Assembly (NCBI GenBank): GCA_028714955.1
Contig: JAQTLK010000009.1
Location: forward strand, 11,722-58,313
Length of the DNA: 46,592 nucleotides
From: Sulfuricella sp.
Lineage (GTDB): Bacteria > Pseudomonadota > Gammaproteobacteria > Burkholderiales > Sulfuricellaceae
Direction of reading: 5' to 3'
Below, piece after piece: positions 8,250 to 17,977 of this stretch. The translations under genes were made by a program, and so were the position numbers. Numbering within the stretch: position 1 is the first letter of the stretch; every line of letters starts with the position of its first letter. The notes beneath the pieces were generated by a model. It worked only from the letters and a program-made list of their open reading frames with translations, was not told where the DNA came from and did not search any database.

Positions 8250-9851
8250 TCAGTGCTTTGCCACGACGTCAAAGCCGCTCCTGACATAATCGCCGCCGCG
8301 TTCCACCTCGCTGTGGAGGCGGATGGTATAGGCTTTTCCTTGTGCCCTGAGTTGCACCAGCTTGCCTTGGGCATAGGTCTCGCTGGGAAGCAGCAGGCTG
8401 CGCCCCAGTTGCAGCTTGGGTAGTTCTGGCAGGTAAATGGCGCTGGCGGGCCTGCCTTTTTCGTTCGGCAGGGGATGCAGTGCCACCAGCAGCGGGGTCT
8501 GGCTCAGGGTCTGGACGCCCGCGCGCACCCGGCGCGGCGGTTCGTTGCTGATGCGGCGCACGATGCCGATGGCGAGAGCGGGAGCGGAGCTTTCCTTGAG
8601 GCCGATCAGGGCGCCGATCCTGAGCGGGGCGGCGCCATTGCGGCTGAAGGTGATGCCATAGCCGCTCAGCGACTCGTTTTCCACTTGCCATCGCCGGACT
8701 TCTTCGAACAGCTCCGTCTCCCCGCTCGGGGGAATGACGGTCTGCCCATCCAGGGCGTTGTCCTGGGCGCGGCAGGTCGCGCTCACGCTGGCGCGATGTT
8801 GCCCCTTCATCTGGGCAACGATATTCTCGAATCCTTGCACCGCCAGCAGTGTTTTTTCCGCCGCCGTTCTTTCATGCTTGCGGGCGCCGCCCTGTCCGCC
8901 CCAGCGCCGGGCGATTTCATCGATCAGGTCGAAGCAGTCCGGCAGACGACAATCTTCGCTCAGCTTCAGGCTCGCAGGCGACTCCCCCTGTTTCAGGCGC
9001 TCGACAACCTTGGCGATGGTGATCAACAGCATTCCTACGCCCCAGTAGCGATATTTCTCCCCCAGCATGTTGCGCCGCAACTTGTGCGCGGGCTTCGTGT
9101 CGCCAAGGTTGACGGCGTAAAGCTGGCGGTGGGGGCGGAAGGCGCTCTCGATCACCAGACTTCTGGCCCACGTGTCGAGCCAGAAATCCACCATTTCAAT
9201 CTGCGCCGGAAGCAGGCTGGCCGGATTGGCCAGGTGCAGCATCATCGCCCGCAGGTATTCGGCCATGCAGGTGGTGTCGTCCTGTTGCGCATAAAGCTGC
9301 AGCGGGGCGCGCTCGATCTTTTCCTGCTCGGCGAACAGGTACAGACGGTGCAGCTGGCGCCAGATGCCGGGTTCGACAGGGAGGTAGCGCAAGTGGCTCC
9401 ATTTTGCCTGCATGGCATAAAAGTGCAGCGCCTTGGCGGTCAGGAGCGGGATCTGCTTGTGGATTCCCGCATTGCCGCCCATCTTGGCAAAAACGCGGAG
9501 ACACAGGCGGTAGCCGTTCGCCATTTCTTCCCAGAACTGGAGAATCGTGGGCAGGTGCCGGTGCGCCGGCGAGGAGGGCTCGTCGATGGCGGCAAGATAT
9601 TCGCTACACAGCGTTTCCTGCAGGGGGAGCGCCTTCTCGTCCAGGTAGCGCAGTACGCGGATGCGTTCCTTGAGGCTGGTGGCGGGGTTGGCATTGAGGC
9701 TGGCCAGCGCCTTGACGATCTCTTGTTGCGCCTGGGCGATGTCGCTTTTCGGGAGCTCCTGTACCCAGATGGTGGCGGATTTCAGGTCGCCGACGGGATC
9801 GCCGTTTTTCTTGCGCAGCAAGGCATGGATCAATCCCTTGAAATCAAACAT
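8250..9851 (-). CDS. PilZ-like domain protein with long helical N-terminal region (paralogue 1)
   Basis: A 533-residue cytoplasmic protein. The first about 380 residues are mostly helical without a domain I recognise. The last about 140 form a PilZ-like barrel: VENESLSGYG at about 390-399 fits the NxSxxG half of the c-di-GMP-binding signature, followed by the IGALIGL and IGIVRRI strands. The RxxxR half is not clear, so ligand binding is uncertain. It has exactly the same length as, and the same architecture as, the gene at 13346-14947, and both lie on the minus strand; N-terminal similarity is faint (WVQELPKSDIAQAQ against WLDTLPHANLNEAA). The start at 9851 was preferred over an open extension to 9986. 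It is convergent with the pyruvate kinase gene. Confidence 0.7.
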   Translation of the reverse strand: MFDFKGLIHALLRKKNGDPVGDLKSATIWVQELPKSDIAQAQQEIVKALASLNANPATSLKERIRVLRYLDEKALPLQETLCSEYLAAIDEPSSPAHRHLPTILQFWEEMANGYRLCLRVFAKMGGNAGIHKQIPLLTAKALHFYAMQAKWSHLRYLPVEPGIWRQLHRLYLFAEQEKIERAPLQLYAQQDDTTCMAEYLRAMMLHLANPASLLPAQIEMVDFWLDTWARSLVIESAFRPHRQLYAVNLGDTKPAHKLRRNMLGEKYRYWGVGMLLITIAKVVERLKQGESPASLKLSEDCRLPDCFDLIDEIARRWGGQGGARKHERTAAEKTLLAVQGFENIVAQMKGQHRASVSATCRAQDNALDGQTVIPPSGETELFEEVRRWQVENESLSGYGITFSRNGAAPLRIGALIGLKESSAPALAIGIVRRISNEPPRRVRAGVQTLSQTPLLVALHPLPNEKGRPASAIYLPELPKLQLGRSLLLPSETYAQGKLVQLRAQGKAYTIRLHSEVERGGDYVRSGFDVVAKH

Positions 9852-9933
9852 GGCGCCCCCGTCCGGGTTAAAAGACGGATATGATAGTCCCCCCGGGAGT
9901 GCAATGCAAAGGGCATAAAAATGAGCATGGGGC

Positions 9934-10221
9934 TCAGCAGGTATCGCGCCGCTCGAACATGGTGTAACTGCCGCTGCCTTGTTCAACCGTCATGCTGGTG
10001 ACCCGTGCCATCTCCGGTCCCCGGCGCGCCCATTCCAGCATGCGCCGCACGGCTTCGTCGTCGCCCTGCACCATGGCTTCCACGGTACCGTCGCGGCGGT
10101 TGCGCACCCAGCCGGTGACGCCGAGTTCCGCCGCCTTGCGGCACATGGACTCGCGGTAGAAAACGCCCTGCACGCGGCCGTGGAGCCTGAGCAGCTTAGT
10201 GACGCGCGCTGGCTCGCACAT
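9934..10221 (-). CDS. acyP: Acylphosphatase
   Basis: A small 95-residue enzyme that hydrolyses carboxyl-phosphate bonds of acyl phosphates. The phosphate loop GRVQGVFYRESM includes the catalytic arginine at residue 23, and the catalytic asparagine is Asn41 in GWVRNRRDGTV. Both are at the textbook positions of the family, and length is typical. The gene begins inside the end of the DUF2069 gene (26-base overlap) on the same strand, so the two are likely co-transcribed and coupled. The C-terminal cysteine at residue 95 is a small departure from most relatives. Confidence 0.92.
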   Translation of the reverse strand: MCEPARVTKLLRLHGRVQGVFYRESMCRKAAELGVTGWVRNRRDGTVEAMVQGDDEAVRRMLEWARRGPEMARVTSMTVEQGSGSYTMFERRDTC

Positions 10222-10534
10222 AGAATACCGCGCTGAGGTAGAAGACCACGCTGAGCGCGGCTTCGACAGAAGCCAGTGCGGCGCCCAGGCCGTGGTCTGA
10301 CCAGGCGCGCACCGCGCCTTCGCTGAGGTACAGCAGGATCAGCATGGACGACCACTGGTAGGTGTAAACCTTGCCGCGCAGGATGCCGAACAGGGGCAGC
10401 AACAGGGGCACGGCCTTGACCACCAGCAGCGACCCGCCCGGTCGGACGGGGGCGAGCCAGCCTTCCCATGCCAGGCAGAGAATGATCAGGGCGATCAGGC
10501 TGATGATGGCGCAGTAATGCAGCAGGTTTTTCAT
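10196..10534 (-). CDS. DUF2069 membrane protein
   Basis: A 112-residue integral membrane protein with about four hydrophobic segments: residues 5-24, around 36-47, around 58-75 and 85-106. The composition (LLHYCAIISLIALIILCLAW, then VYTYQWSSMLILLYLSEG) matches the DUF2069 family, conserved in beta- and gammaproteobacteria and of unknown function. The ATG at 10534 is the first codon of the membrane-like region; upstream the frame is open but basic and unlike the family. It overlaps acyP. A DUF2069 gene near wrbA is common in related genomes, which supports the call. Confidence 0.85.
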   Translation of the reverse strand: MKNLLHYCAIISLIALIILCLAWEGWLAPVRPGGSLLVVKAVPLLLPLFGILRGKVYTYQWSSMLILLYLSEGAVRAWSDHGLGAALASVEAALSVVFYLSAVFYVRASARH

Positions 10535-10691
10535 CCTAGAAACCTCGGTTGGACGGGCTGGAGTGTGCGGTTTTTTGCGAGGTGGGCAAAAAGCCGCCCA
10601 TCCCTGCCTACCCCGTTTTGGGTGCAGGGCAAGGCGCAACGACGCGGAATGCTTATTCCATATGGTAAGCGGTCAACTGAGGTTTCCAGGT

Positions 10692-11330
10692 TCATGCAGG
10701 AGGGTTTCCGATCATGGTGCAGAGGATGCTTTCCGCCTGGTCGGGAGCAAGGGGAGCAGGAAAATCGCGGCGTTCGGGCAGGTCGCCCTCGCGCAGGTCG
10801 AAGCCGTCGCAGTCCAGTCCGGCCAGGGAGGGGAATCGCCCGGTCAGGGTGTTTTCCGTTGCCGTCCAGCCGCTTTCCCCGGCCAGGAAATCGCCCGGTG
10901 CAATCCAGCGCGCAACGCCGAAGCCGCCCACGTAACGCAGGTGGGAGGGTTCAAGGCGGCAAAAGAAAAAATCCAGCGCGAAGTATTGCGCGGCTGCGGG
11001 GAAGTAGCGCAGGTAGCGTGTTTTCAGCCGCGCCGCTTCTGCGGCGCTGATGCCCGATGCCTTGCCTGTCACGGTCAGTCGCGGGCTGGCCTGCACGTCA
11101 CTCGATGCGCCTTGCACCAGCAGGCTGATGCGCGGGTCGGCGGCGATGTTCCTGCTGTGCTCCGCCAGTCCGCTGATGAGGAAAACGGGCCGCCCGGCGT
11201 GATCGGTAAAATAATCCACGCTGCTGGCGAAAGGATGACCCGCCAGCCTGAGCGACAGGGTGGCGAGGGCGGCAGTGTGCCGGGCGCGCAGCAGGCGGCG
11301 CGCGGCAAGGATTTCCTCATGGCTGCTCAT
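10692..11330 (-). CDS. HugZ-family pyridoxamine 5'-phosphate oxidase-like protein
   Basis: A 212-residue protein with an N-terminal split-barrel flavin or haem-binding fold (about 5-125, with AALATLSLRLAGHPFASSVD and DPRISLLVQG) and a C-terminal DUF2470-type segment (LDCDGFDLREGD, then RRDFPAPL). This is the layout of HugZ/HutZ proteins, which degrade or bind haem in some pathogens. Nothing nearby is a haem importer, so a general FMN- or haem-binding role is as likely. It starts 10 bases after the wrbA stop on the same strand, making a wrbA-hugZ pair. The start at 11330 is the only sensible ATG. Confidence 0.8.
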   Translation of the reverse strand: MSSHEEILAARRLLRARHTAALATLSLRLAGHPFASSVDYFTDHAGRPVFLISGLAEHSRNIAADPRISLLVQGASSDVQASPRLTVTGKASGISAAEAARLKTRYLRYFPAAAQYFALDFFFCRLEPSHLRYVGGFGVARWIAPGDFLAGESGWTATENTLTGRFPSLAGLDCDGFDLREGDLPERRDFPAPLAPDQAESILCTMIGNPPA

Positions 11331-11340
11331 GGCATATCGC

Positions 11341-11961
<621 letters not shown>

Positions 11962-11979
11962 CTATTATAGCCTGACCTC

Positions 11980-13245
11980 ATGTCATTCATTTCCATGTCC
12001 TCCTTCCTCTCTGAACTGCTCGGCTTTGTGCGTTTCCTGGCGCGGCGTTTCGACGAGGACCGCTGCGTCCAGATCGCCGCCAGCCTGACCTACACCACGC
12101 TGTTGTCCCTGGTGCCGCTGATCGTCATCGCCTTGACCGTGATCGCAGCGTTTCCTGCGTTTTCCGGGCTGATGACGCAGCTCAAGATATTCCTGCTCAC
12201 CAACATGATGCCGGAGGCGGCGGGCAAGATCATCACCGTGTACATGCAGCAGTTCTCGGAAAAGGCCGCGCGCCTCACTGCCGCCGGCATTGCCGCGCTG
12301 GCGGTGACGGCCCTGATGATGATGCTGACCATCGAGCATGCCTTCAACCTGATCTGGCGGGTACGCGTGCAGCGCCCCCTGCTGCAGCGCTTTCTCACAT
12401 ATTGGGCAGTGCTGACGCTGGGGCCGCTGTTGATTGGCGCGAGCCTGTCGCTGACTTCGTACCTGGTGAGCTATTCCCTGGGCTATGTGGCGTTCATTCC
12501 TGCGCTCGGCGTGGCGGTGCTGAAAATCGTGCCGGTCATGATTACCACCGTGGCGTTTGCCCTGCTCTATCTGATGGTGCCCAACCGCTATGTGCCGCTC
12601 AGCCACGCGCTGGCGGGCGGACTGGTGGCCGGCCTGGGGCTGGCCCTGATGAGCAAGGGCTTTACCGCCTACATCCTGCATTTTTCCAGTTATACCCTGG
12701 TGTATGGCGCGTTCGCCAGCATGCCGGTATTCCTGATCTGGGTTTATCTGTCCTGGCTGGTGGTCGTGGCCGGGGCGGTAGTGGCCGCTTCCCTGTCTTA
12801 CTGGCGCGGTGGCGCATGGCGTATCGAGCGCACGGTGGGGCAGAGCTACTTCGACGCGTTGCGCGTGCTGCGCGTGCTGCGTCGCGCCCAGCAGCGCGGC
12901 GCAGCTTTGAACCTGCCGCTGCTGCGGCAGGAAACGGGCCTGGCGCTGGGGGAGCTTGAAGACATCCTGGAGCGGTTGCGCGCCGCAAAGCTGGTGGAAC
13001 GGACTGCGCGGCAAGGATGGATGCTGGCGCGCAATGCTTCGGCGATAACGCTGGCGGAGGTGTTCCGCCTGTTCGTGTTCCGGCCTGAAAGCAGCGCTCC
13101 GGAGAGCGATGACCGGTCCTTGCTGGCGCTGGCGCAAATGGCGTCCGGTCGCATCGACGAAGCGCTGTCCGGGTCGTTGGAAGATTGGTGCGCCCAGGCG
13201 GATTTGCAGCCGATTTCCTTCAAGTCCGACAGGCTCCTAGGATAA
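11980..13245 (+). CDS. YihY/BrkB-family inner-membrane protein
   Basis: A 421-residue protein. Residues 1-285 carry six hydrophobic segments typical of YihY (once misnamed RNase BN), including IAASLTYTTLLSLVPLIVIA and the LALMSKGFTAYI region. Residues 290-420 form a soluble tail with a winged-helix-like part (LNLPLLRQETGLALGELEDI), an extension common in betaproteobacterial members. The transport or structural role of the family is unresolved. The ATG at 11980 has little leader and no good ribosome site; an ATG at 11995 is an alternative. A TATTAT motif at 11963-11968 may be part of the promoter shared with wrbA. Confidence 0.87.
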   Translation: MSFISMSSFLSELLGFVRFLARRFDEDRCVQIAASLTYTTLLSLVPLIVIALTVIAAFPAFSGLMTQLKIFLLTNMMPEAAGKIITVYMQQFSEKAARLTAAGIAALAVTALMMMLTIEHAFNLIWRVRVQRPLLQRFLTYWAVLTLGPLLIGASLSLTSYLVSYSLGYVAFIPALGVAVLKIVPVMITTVAFALLYLMVPNRYVPLSHALAGGLVAGLGLALMSKGFTAYILHFSSYTLVYGAFASMPVFLIWVYLSWLVVVAGAVVAASLSYWRGGAWRIERTVGQSYFDALRVLRVLRRAQQRGAALNLPLLRQETGLALGELEDILERLRAAKLVERTARQGWMLARNASAITLAEVFRLFVFRPESSAPESDDRSLLALAQMASGRIDEALSGSLEDWCAQADLQPISFKSDRLLG

Positions 13246-13345
13246 TCCATCAGGACGCGGGATGATGGCGAGGCGGTTTGCGAGCAGATTTGCGCGCTCG
13301 CGCCACGCCCATGGCATGGTCCATGCGCGCGAAGCGCCGCCGGGG

Positions 13346-14947
13346 TTATACCTGAAGCTGGGTGAATTCGAACAGGTCGAAGGCGATGGACTGTTCCAGC
13401 AATCGGACGGCACGCACGTTTTGCGGTCGTCCCGGGCCTTCGAGCATGAATTCGCGCTGCGGCAGGTAGCTGCCATGCCGCGCCAGCAGGGTGGCGGGCT
13501 GCTTGAGCGCGGGGATCTCCGGCAGCAGCAGCGCCGCCTGGAAAGGGGTGCCGATACGGGAAATCACCGGCCGGATCTGCACGGGCGTGGCGCTCGGGGC
13601 GAGCATCTGGGCACCGAGCTGCAGGTGGCCGGGGTCCTCGCTGCTCACCCAGCGCACCACGCCGATGTTCCAGGCTTCGCCGCCTTCCGGGCGCAGGCCG
13701 ATGACATCCCCGACCCTTACCTGGGCATTGGCCCGGGGATCCTTGACGAGGCCCAGGCCGCCGGCACTTTCGTTGATGATCAGCCAGTTTCTCGATATAT
13801 AGGTCTGATGGCTGGTTTTATCGAGGGGGGAATCCGCCAGGTCCAGGGTGATTTCGGTGTCCTCTCCTGATATTTCCTGGTCGTCCGCCCCCGCCGCGCT
13901 TTCGCCGCTGAGGCAGTGGTGGATGGCGTTGATGTTGGCGCAGATGTCCATGCGGGCGCTGTTTGGCATGCGGCTGAAAAGCCGTTTGGGGGCGATGCCC
14001 CAGTGCTTGAGCATGCGCTTGAGCAGGTTCAGGAAATCGGGCTCTTTGGCGCTGGCCGGCAGCAGCAGCGATAGCGGATCGGCGCCGGCCTCCAGGCGCT
14101 GAATCTGCTGGTGCAGCAGGCGCGCCAGTTCGATGGTGTTGAGCAGGATGTCGGTGCGCGTGTCGGTGACGGTGGCGTCATGGGCCAGGGCGCGCGGCGG
14201 TTTGTCGCTGTCGAGGCGCACGAGAAAGAAACCGGAAGGGCTGGTGGTCTGCATCAGCGGTTGCAGATGGGCCTGGCCGCCGAAGCTGGAGAGGTAGTCC
14301 AGCACCTTGTTGACCTCGCCCTGCATCAGGCGATAGGGATCGAGCAGGGCCAGCAGCAGGGCCTGCTTGTAGGCCAGGTTGACGCTGCTTTGCTGTCCCA
14401 GGCTGGGCACCGGATCGTCCTGGATGCCCTGTTCCACGGCGTACATGAACAGGGCATGCATTTCCGCCCACACGCCGGCCGGCGTGGGGGCATAGGTCTG
14501 GTAGCACACCACCAGCATGCGCCCGAGACTGGAAATGGCGCGTTCCACTGTCAGCGGCAACTGCCTGTTGCTGCCGAAGCTGAGGCGTTTGCCAGCATGG
14601 TCGAGCAGGATGATCTTGTAGCCGTAGGCCAGTTCGATTTGCAACTGGCGTGCCTGGGCGGCGATGAGCCGGCTTTTCTCCGGCAGCGGCAGGGGTTGGC
14701 CGGAAAATTGCTGTTCCAGTGACGGCATCAGGCGGGTGATGCTGGCGCGGTAAAGTTCGAGCAACTTGAGGCGGGTGTCCTCCGCGACCTTGCTGCGGTT
14801 CATCGCGCTCAGCGTGTCCAGAATGGCGCGCGCAGCTTCGTTCAGGTTGGCGTGCGGCAGCGTGTCGAGCCATTCGGCGACTTGCTCGGGGCGCGTTTCT
14901 ACGGTTAAATTCTGTTCTGGCGCGGGTATGGAGAGTTTGATGGTCAT
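13346..14947 (-). CDS. PilZ-like domain protein with long helical N-terminal region (paralogue 2)
   Basis: A 533-residue protein, the same length as the gene at 8250-9851. Residues 1-380 are predominantly helical (WLDTLPHANLNEAARAILDT and onward) without a domain I recognise. The C-terminal part is PilZ-like: IINESAGGLGLV near residue 389 fits NxSxxG, followed by VRVGDVIGLRPEG and IGVVRWVSSEDPG strands. As in its paralogue, the RxxxR part of the c-di-GMP site is not evident. It has no signal peptide or membrane segment. It is convergent with yihY and divergent from the yqhA-like operon. A c-di-GMP effector or flagellar/pilus-related regulator is possible but unproven. Confidence 0.7.
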   Translation of the reverse strand: MTIKLSIPAPEQNLTVETRPEQVAEWLDTLPHANLNEAARAILDTLSAMNRSKVAEDTRLKLLELYRASITRLMPSLEQQFSGQPLPLPEKSRLIAAQARQLQIELAYGYKIILLDHAGKRLSFGSNRQLPLTVERAISSLGRMLVVCYQTYAPTPAGVWAEMHALFMYAVEQGIQDDPVPSLGQQSSVNLAYKQALLLALLDPYRLMQGEVNKVLDYLSSFGGQAHLQPLMQTTSPSGFFLVRLDSDKPPRALAHDATVTDTRTDILLNTIELARLLHQQIQRLEAGADPLSLLLPASAKEPDFLNLLKRMLKHWGIAPKRLFSRMPNSARMDICANINAIHHCLSGESAAGADDQEISGEDTEITLDLADSPLDKTSHQTYISRNWLIINESAGGLGLVKDPRANAQVRVGDVIGLRPEGGEAWNIGVVRWVSSEDPGHLQLGAQMLAPSATPVQIRPVISRIGTPFQAALLLPEIPALKQPATLLARHGSYLPQREFMLEGPGRPQNVRAVRLLEQSIAFDLFEFTQLQV

Positions 14948-15109
14948 GATGGCGTATTTCCCAGCCTGCTGTTTTTTGTATTATCGGCATTGATTCTAGA
15001 AACTATTACCCGGTTTGTAAAACATTTACGAGCCCTGAGCAGCGTAAAATGAGCACTTGCGGTTCCGCTTCCTGTACCTTGTCTCGAATTTCTGCCGGTG
15101 AAGCGATAT

Positions 15110-15676
15110 ATGATGAATCTGATTGAAAGGCTGTTTGAAGGCGCGCTGTGGCGTAGTCGCTTCGTGGTGCTGTTTGCGGTGATCGCCAGCATGGCGGCCG
15201 GCTTTGCGATTTTCTACATGGCCACGGTGGACGTGGTCTATCTCATCGCGCACATTTCTCACTACGCCGATCCGGGCCTGGCCGCCAATGCGCGCAAGGT
15301 GCTGCACGACGAAACCATCACCCATATCGTCGAGGTGGTGGACGGCTACCTGCTGGCCACGGTGATGCTGATTTTTTCCCTCGGCATGTATGAACTGTTC
15401 ATCAGCGACATCGATGAGGCCCGTGGCAGCAAGACCTCGAGCAAGATCCTGGTGATCGAAAGCCTGGATGACCTGAAAGCTCGTCTTGCCAAGGTGATCC
15501 TGATGATCCTGATCGTCACCCTGTTCGAGAATGCGCTCAAGATGGAGATGAACACCACGCTGGACCTGCTCTATCTCGGCGCCAGCCTGGCCCTGATTGG
15601 CCTGGCGCTGTATCTTACCCATGCCGCCGATGCGCACGGCGGCGAAAAACCTGAAAGCGGGAAATCCCATGACTGA
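15110..15676 (+). CDS. YqhA-like (UPF0114) membrane protein
   Basis: A 188-residue inner-membrane protein with about four hydrophobic segments (around 12-40, 75-95, 130-145 and 150-170). The blocks LFSLGMYELFISDIDEAR-like and LIVTLFENALKM match the UPF0114/YqhA family of unknown function. The start chosen is ATG 15110 (MMNLIERLFEG), preceded by GGTGAAG; GTG 15098 and ATG 15113 are alternatives. Its stop overlaps the start of the next gene by 8 bases, so it heads a five-gene run with two thioredoxin-like proteins, a TolC-like and a HlyD-like protein. Confidence 0.83.
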   Translation: MMNLIERLFEGALWRSRFVVLFAVIASMAAGFAIFYMATVDVVYLIAHISHYADPGLAANARKVLHDETITHIVEVVDGYLLATVMLIFSLGMYELFISDIDEARGSKTSSKILVIESLDDLKARLAKVILMILIVTLFENALKMEMNTTLDLLYLGASLALIGLALYLTHAADAHGGEKPESGKSHD

Positions 15677-16148
15677 CATGATGAACAAGCTGTCCCTGCG
15701 CCTGATTCTGGCGTGTACGTTGCTGTGCCTGTCCGCGGCGGTGTCCGCGGCCGGGTTTTCGTTCCAGGATACGCAAGGGAAGAAACACACCCTGGCCGGC
15801 TACAAAGGCAAGTGGGTGCTGGTGAACTTCTGGGCGACCTGGTGCCCCCCTTGCCTGGAAGAAATTCCCGACCTGATCGCGCTGCACGACAAGCACAAGG
15901 ACAAGGACCTGGTGGTGCTGGGCGTGGCGCTGGATTACCGCAATCCGCAGCAGGTGAAGGACTTCGCCGACCAGATGTTCATTACCTACCCGATCATTCT
16001 CGGCACTTACGAATCGGCCGCCCAGGTGGGCGCGGTGAACGGCTTGCCGACGACCTACCTGTTCAACCCGCAGGGCAAGATGGTGGCTTATAACGTCGGC
16101 GCCATCACGCGCAAGGCAATCGAAAACTACATCAACGTCAAGAAATAG
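15669..16148 (+). CDS. Periplasmic TlpA-like thioredoxin
   Basis: A 159-residue exported thiol-disulfide protein. Residues 1-27 are a signal peptide ending SAAVSA. The thioredoxin fold follows, with the redox motif WATWCPPC (Cys59, Cys62) and the cis-proline loop GLPTTYLFN. This fits the TlpA/ResA type, which reduces disulfides in the periplasm, for example in cytochrome c or copper-site maturation. The ATG at 15669 overlaps the end of the yqhA-like gene (ATGACTGA). A second thioredoxin-fold gene follows after 9 bases, suggesting the two act together or in series. Confidence 0.9.
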   Translation: MTDMMNKLSLRLILACTLLCLSAAVSAAGFSFQDTQGKKHTLAGYKGKWVLVNFWATWCPPCLEEIPDLIALHDKHKDKDLVVLGVALDYRNPQQVKDFADQMFITYPIILGTYESAAQVGAVNGLPTTYLFNPQGKMVAYNVGAITRKAIENYINVKK

Positions 16149-16157
16149 GAGAGCGGC

Positions 16158-16676
16158 ATGGCAAGGTTCCTGTTGGGTCTGATACTGTGTCTGGGGGCGT
16201 TCGCCGTGCAGGCTGAATCGCGCGACGTGCAGCAATATTTCTTCGACCAGCATCTGGGCGATTTCAAGGCCGAGCTGGACACGGCGAAAAAGGGAGGCAA
16301 GCAGGGCATCCTGCTGATGTTCGAGATGGAAGAGTGCCCCTTCTGCCACCGCATGAAGCAGACCATTCTCAACCAGTCCGAAGTGCAGGACTATTACCGC
16401 AAGCATTTCCTGATCTTCAGCGTCGATACCGAAGGCGCCAATGCCTTGACGGACTTCTCCGGCAAGGAAACCACGGAAAAGAAATTCGCGCTCGAGCAGC
16501 GCGTGCGCGCCACGCCGACATTCGTCTTTTACGATCTTTCCGGACAGCCGCTCACGCGCTTCACCGGCGCGGCCAAAGATGCCAAGGAATTCATGGCGCT
16601 GGGCCGCTACGTCGTGGAAGGCGCATATAAAACCCTGCCTTTCGCGAAATACCGGCAACAACAGGCCGGACAATGA
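16158..16676 (+). CDS. Exported thioredoxin-fold protein with CPFC site (SoxW/DsbD-C-like)
   Basis: A 172-residue protein with a signal peptide (about residues 1-19, ending AVQA) and a thioredoxin-like fold with the active site EMEECPFCHRMK (Cys60, Cys63), followed by VRATPTFVFYDLSG with the cis-proline. The fold and signature resemble SoxW-like thioredoxins that keep periplasmic sulfur-oxidation or cytochrome partners reduced. No sox genes are visible in this window, so the partner is unknown. A ribosome site (TAGGAGAG) precedes the ATG. Its stop overlaps the next start (ATGA), so it is tightly coupled to the TolC-like gene. Confidence 0.82.
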   Translation: MARFLLGLILCLGAFAVQAESRDVQQYFFDQHLGDFKAELDTAKKGGKQGILLMFEMEECPFCHRMKQTILNQSEVQDYYRKHFLIFSVDTEGANALTDFSGKETTEKKFALEQRVRATPTFVFYDLSGQPLTRFTGAAKDAKEFMALGRYVVEGAYKTLPFAKYRQQQAGQ

Positions 16677-17977
16677 AATCGCTGGCGCTGGCCTTGTTGC
16701 TGTCGCTCGCCAGCCTGTCTCCGCGTGCCGCGACAGAAGGAGCCTTGACCCTCGATCAGGCACTGGCAGCAGCGATGGATACCCACCCCGACCTCGCGCT
16801 GGCCGTCGCGGATCAGGCCATGGCGGCGGCCGACCGCGACCTTGCCGCCGCGCGCGGCGACTGGAGCCTCAATCTCGAAGCCGGCCTGCGTCAGGCAAAG
16901 CCGACCATCGGGCCGGATAGCGTGAGCGACAATACCCTCAAGCTCAACGCGCGCAAATCCCTTTATGATTTCGGCCGCACCGCATACGCCACCCAGGCCG
17001 CGGATTCTCAGCTGGAAGCGCGCGCGGCCAGTTTGCTGGATGTTCGCGCGCAGCGGCGCCTTGACATCATGGCACGCTTCTTCGCGGTATTGCAGGCGGA
17101 CATGCAGTATGCCAGCGACAACGAATACATGGCCGTCGCCTACGTCAATTTCGACAATGCCCGCGACCGCTTTGCCGTGGGGCAAGTCGCCGCCGCCGAT
17201 GTGGCCGAACTGGAGTCCACCTACCAGGAGTGGCTGGTCAAGCGCAATGCCGCCCAGGCGCGCCAGCGCCTGGCCCGGGCGCAACTGGCCAACGCCATGA
17301 ACCGCCCCGGCCGGCTGTCCGCCGACCTGGTTGACCCCGAGCTGGCCGGCAACGACCGCACCTTGCCGGAATATGAACAACTGCTGCCGCTGCTGCATGC
17401 CTCCAACCCGCGCCTCGCCGCCCTGCGAGCCCAACTGGCTGCGGCAGCGCAACGCATCGCGGCGGTGCGCGCCGAGAAATCGCCGGCGCTCGACCTCGAA
17501 CTGGAAGCCGCCGACTACAGCCGCGAATCGACCACGCGAGACAACATGAGAGGCGGCGTGGTGTTGACCTGGCCGTTATACACGGGGAACCGGGTGAACG
17601 CGCAGATGGCGAGGGAGCAGGCGCAGTTCCAGCACTTGCAGGCGGAAAGCGAAAAACTGGGCCTCGAACTGGAGCAGGCGCTGCTGGAAACCTGGCTCGA
17701 AATCGGCGAACTGCAGCACACCGTGCGCACCGCCGCGAAGAAGAACAGCGACTACCGCGATCTGGCGCTGGAGCGCGCGCGTGGCCAGTATGAGGTGGAG
17801 CTGAAAACCAATCTCGGCGATTCCATGGCGGCGACCATGGCTGCCAGGCTGCGCGAACGCCAGACCGAATACCGGCTTGCCCTGGCTTTCGCCAGGCTGG
17901 AAGCGCTGTTGGGCCAGCCTCTGGAAAAGGCCGCCGGGAAAAATATTGCCAGTGAAAACAAGGGGCAAACGAAATGA
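16673..17977 (+). CDS. TolC-family outer-membrane efflux protein
   Basis: A 434-residue outer-membrane channel protein. A signal peptide (about 1-20, LLLSLASLSPRAA) is followed by the two TolC repeats: LTLDQALAAAMDTHPDLALA opens the first helical hairpin, and the second starts near residue 230 (LPLLHASNPRLAALRAQL). SLYDFGRT and WPLYTGNRVNAQ mark the strand-turn regions. The coding frame overlaps the SoxW-like gene upstream (ATGA) and the HlyD-like gene downstream (ATGA). No inner-membrane pump is adjacent, so it must work with a transporter encoded elsewhere. The size is normal for the family. Confidence 0.88.
   Translation: MKSLALALLLSLASLSPRAATEGALTLDQALAAAMDTHPDLALAVADQAMAAADRDLAAARGDWSLNLEAGLRQAKPTIGPDSVSDNTLKLNARKSLYDFGRTAYATQAADSQLEARAASLLDVRAQRRLDIMARFFAVLQADMQYASDNEYMAVAYVNFDNARDRFAVGQVAAADVAELESTYQEWLVKRNAAQARQRLARAQLANAMNRPGRLSADLVDPELAGNDRTLPEYEQLLPLLHASNPRLAALRAQLAAAAQRIAAVRAEKSPALDLELEAADYSRESTTRDNMRGGVVLTWPLYTGNRVNAQMAREQAQFQHLQAESEKLGLELEQALLETWLEIGELQHTVRTAAKKNSDYRDLALERARGQYEVELKTNLGDSMAATMAARLRERQTEYRLALAFARLEALLGQPLEKAAGKNIASENKGQTK

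Noticed and set aside
8475-9884. A 469-codon plus-strand frame
   Set aside because: Antisense to the first PilZ-like gene, which has the recognisable domain.
13246-13345. Rho-independent terminator between yihY and the second PilZ-like gene
   Set aside because: Only short GCGAGC/GCTCGC stems with a 10-base loop and no T-run.
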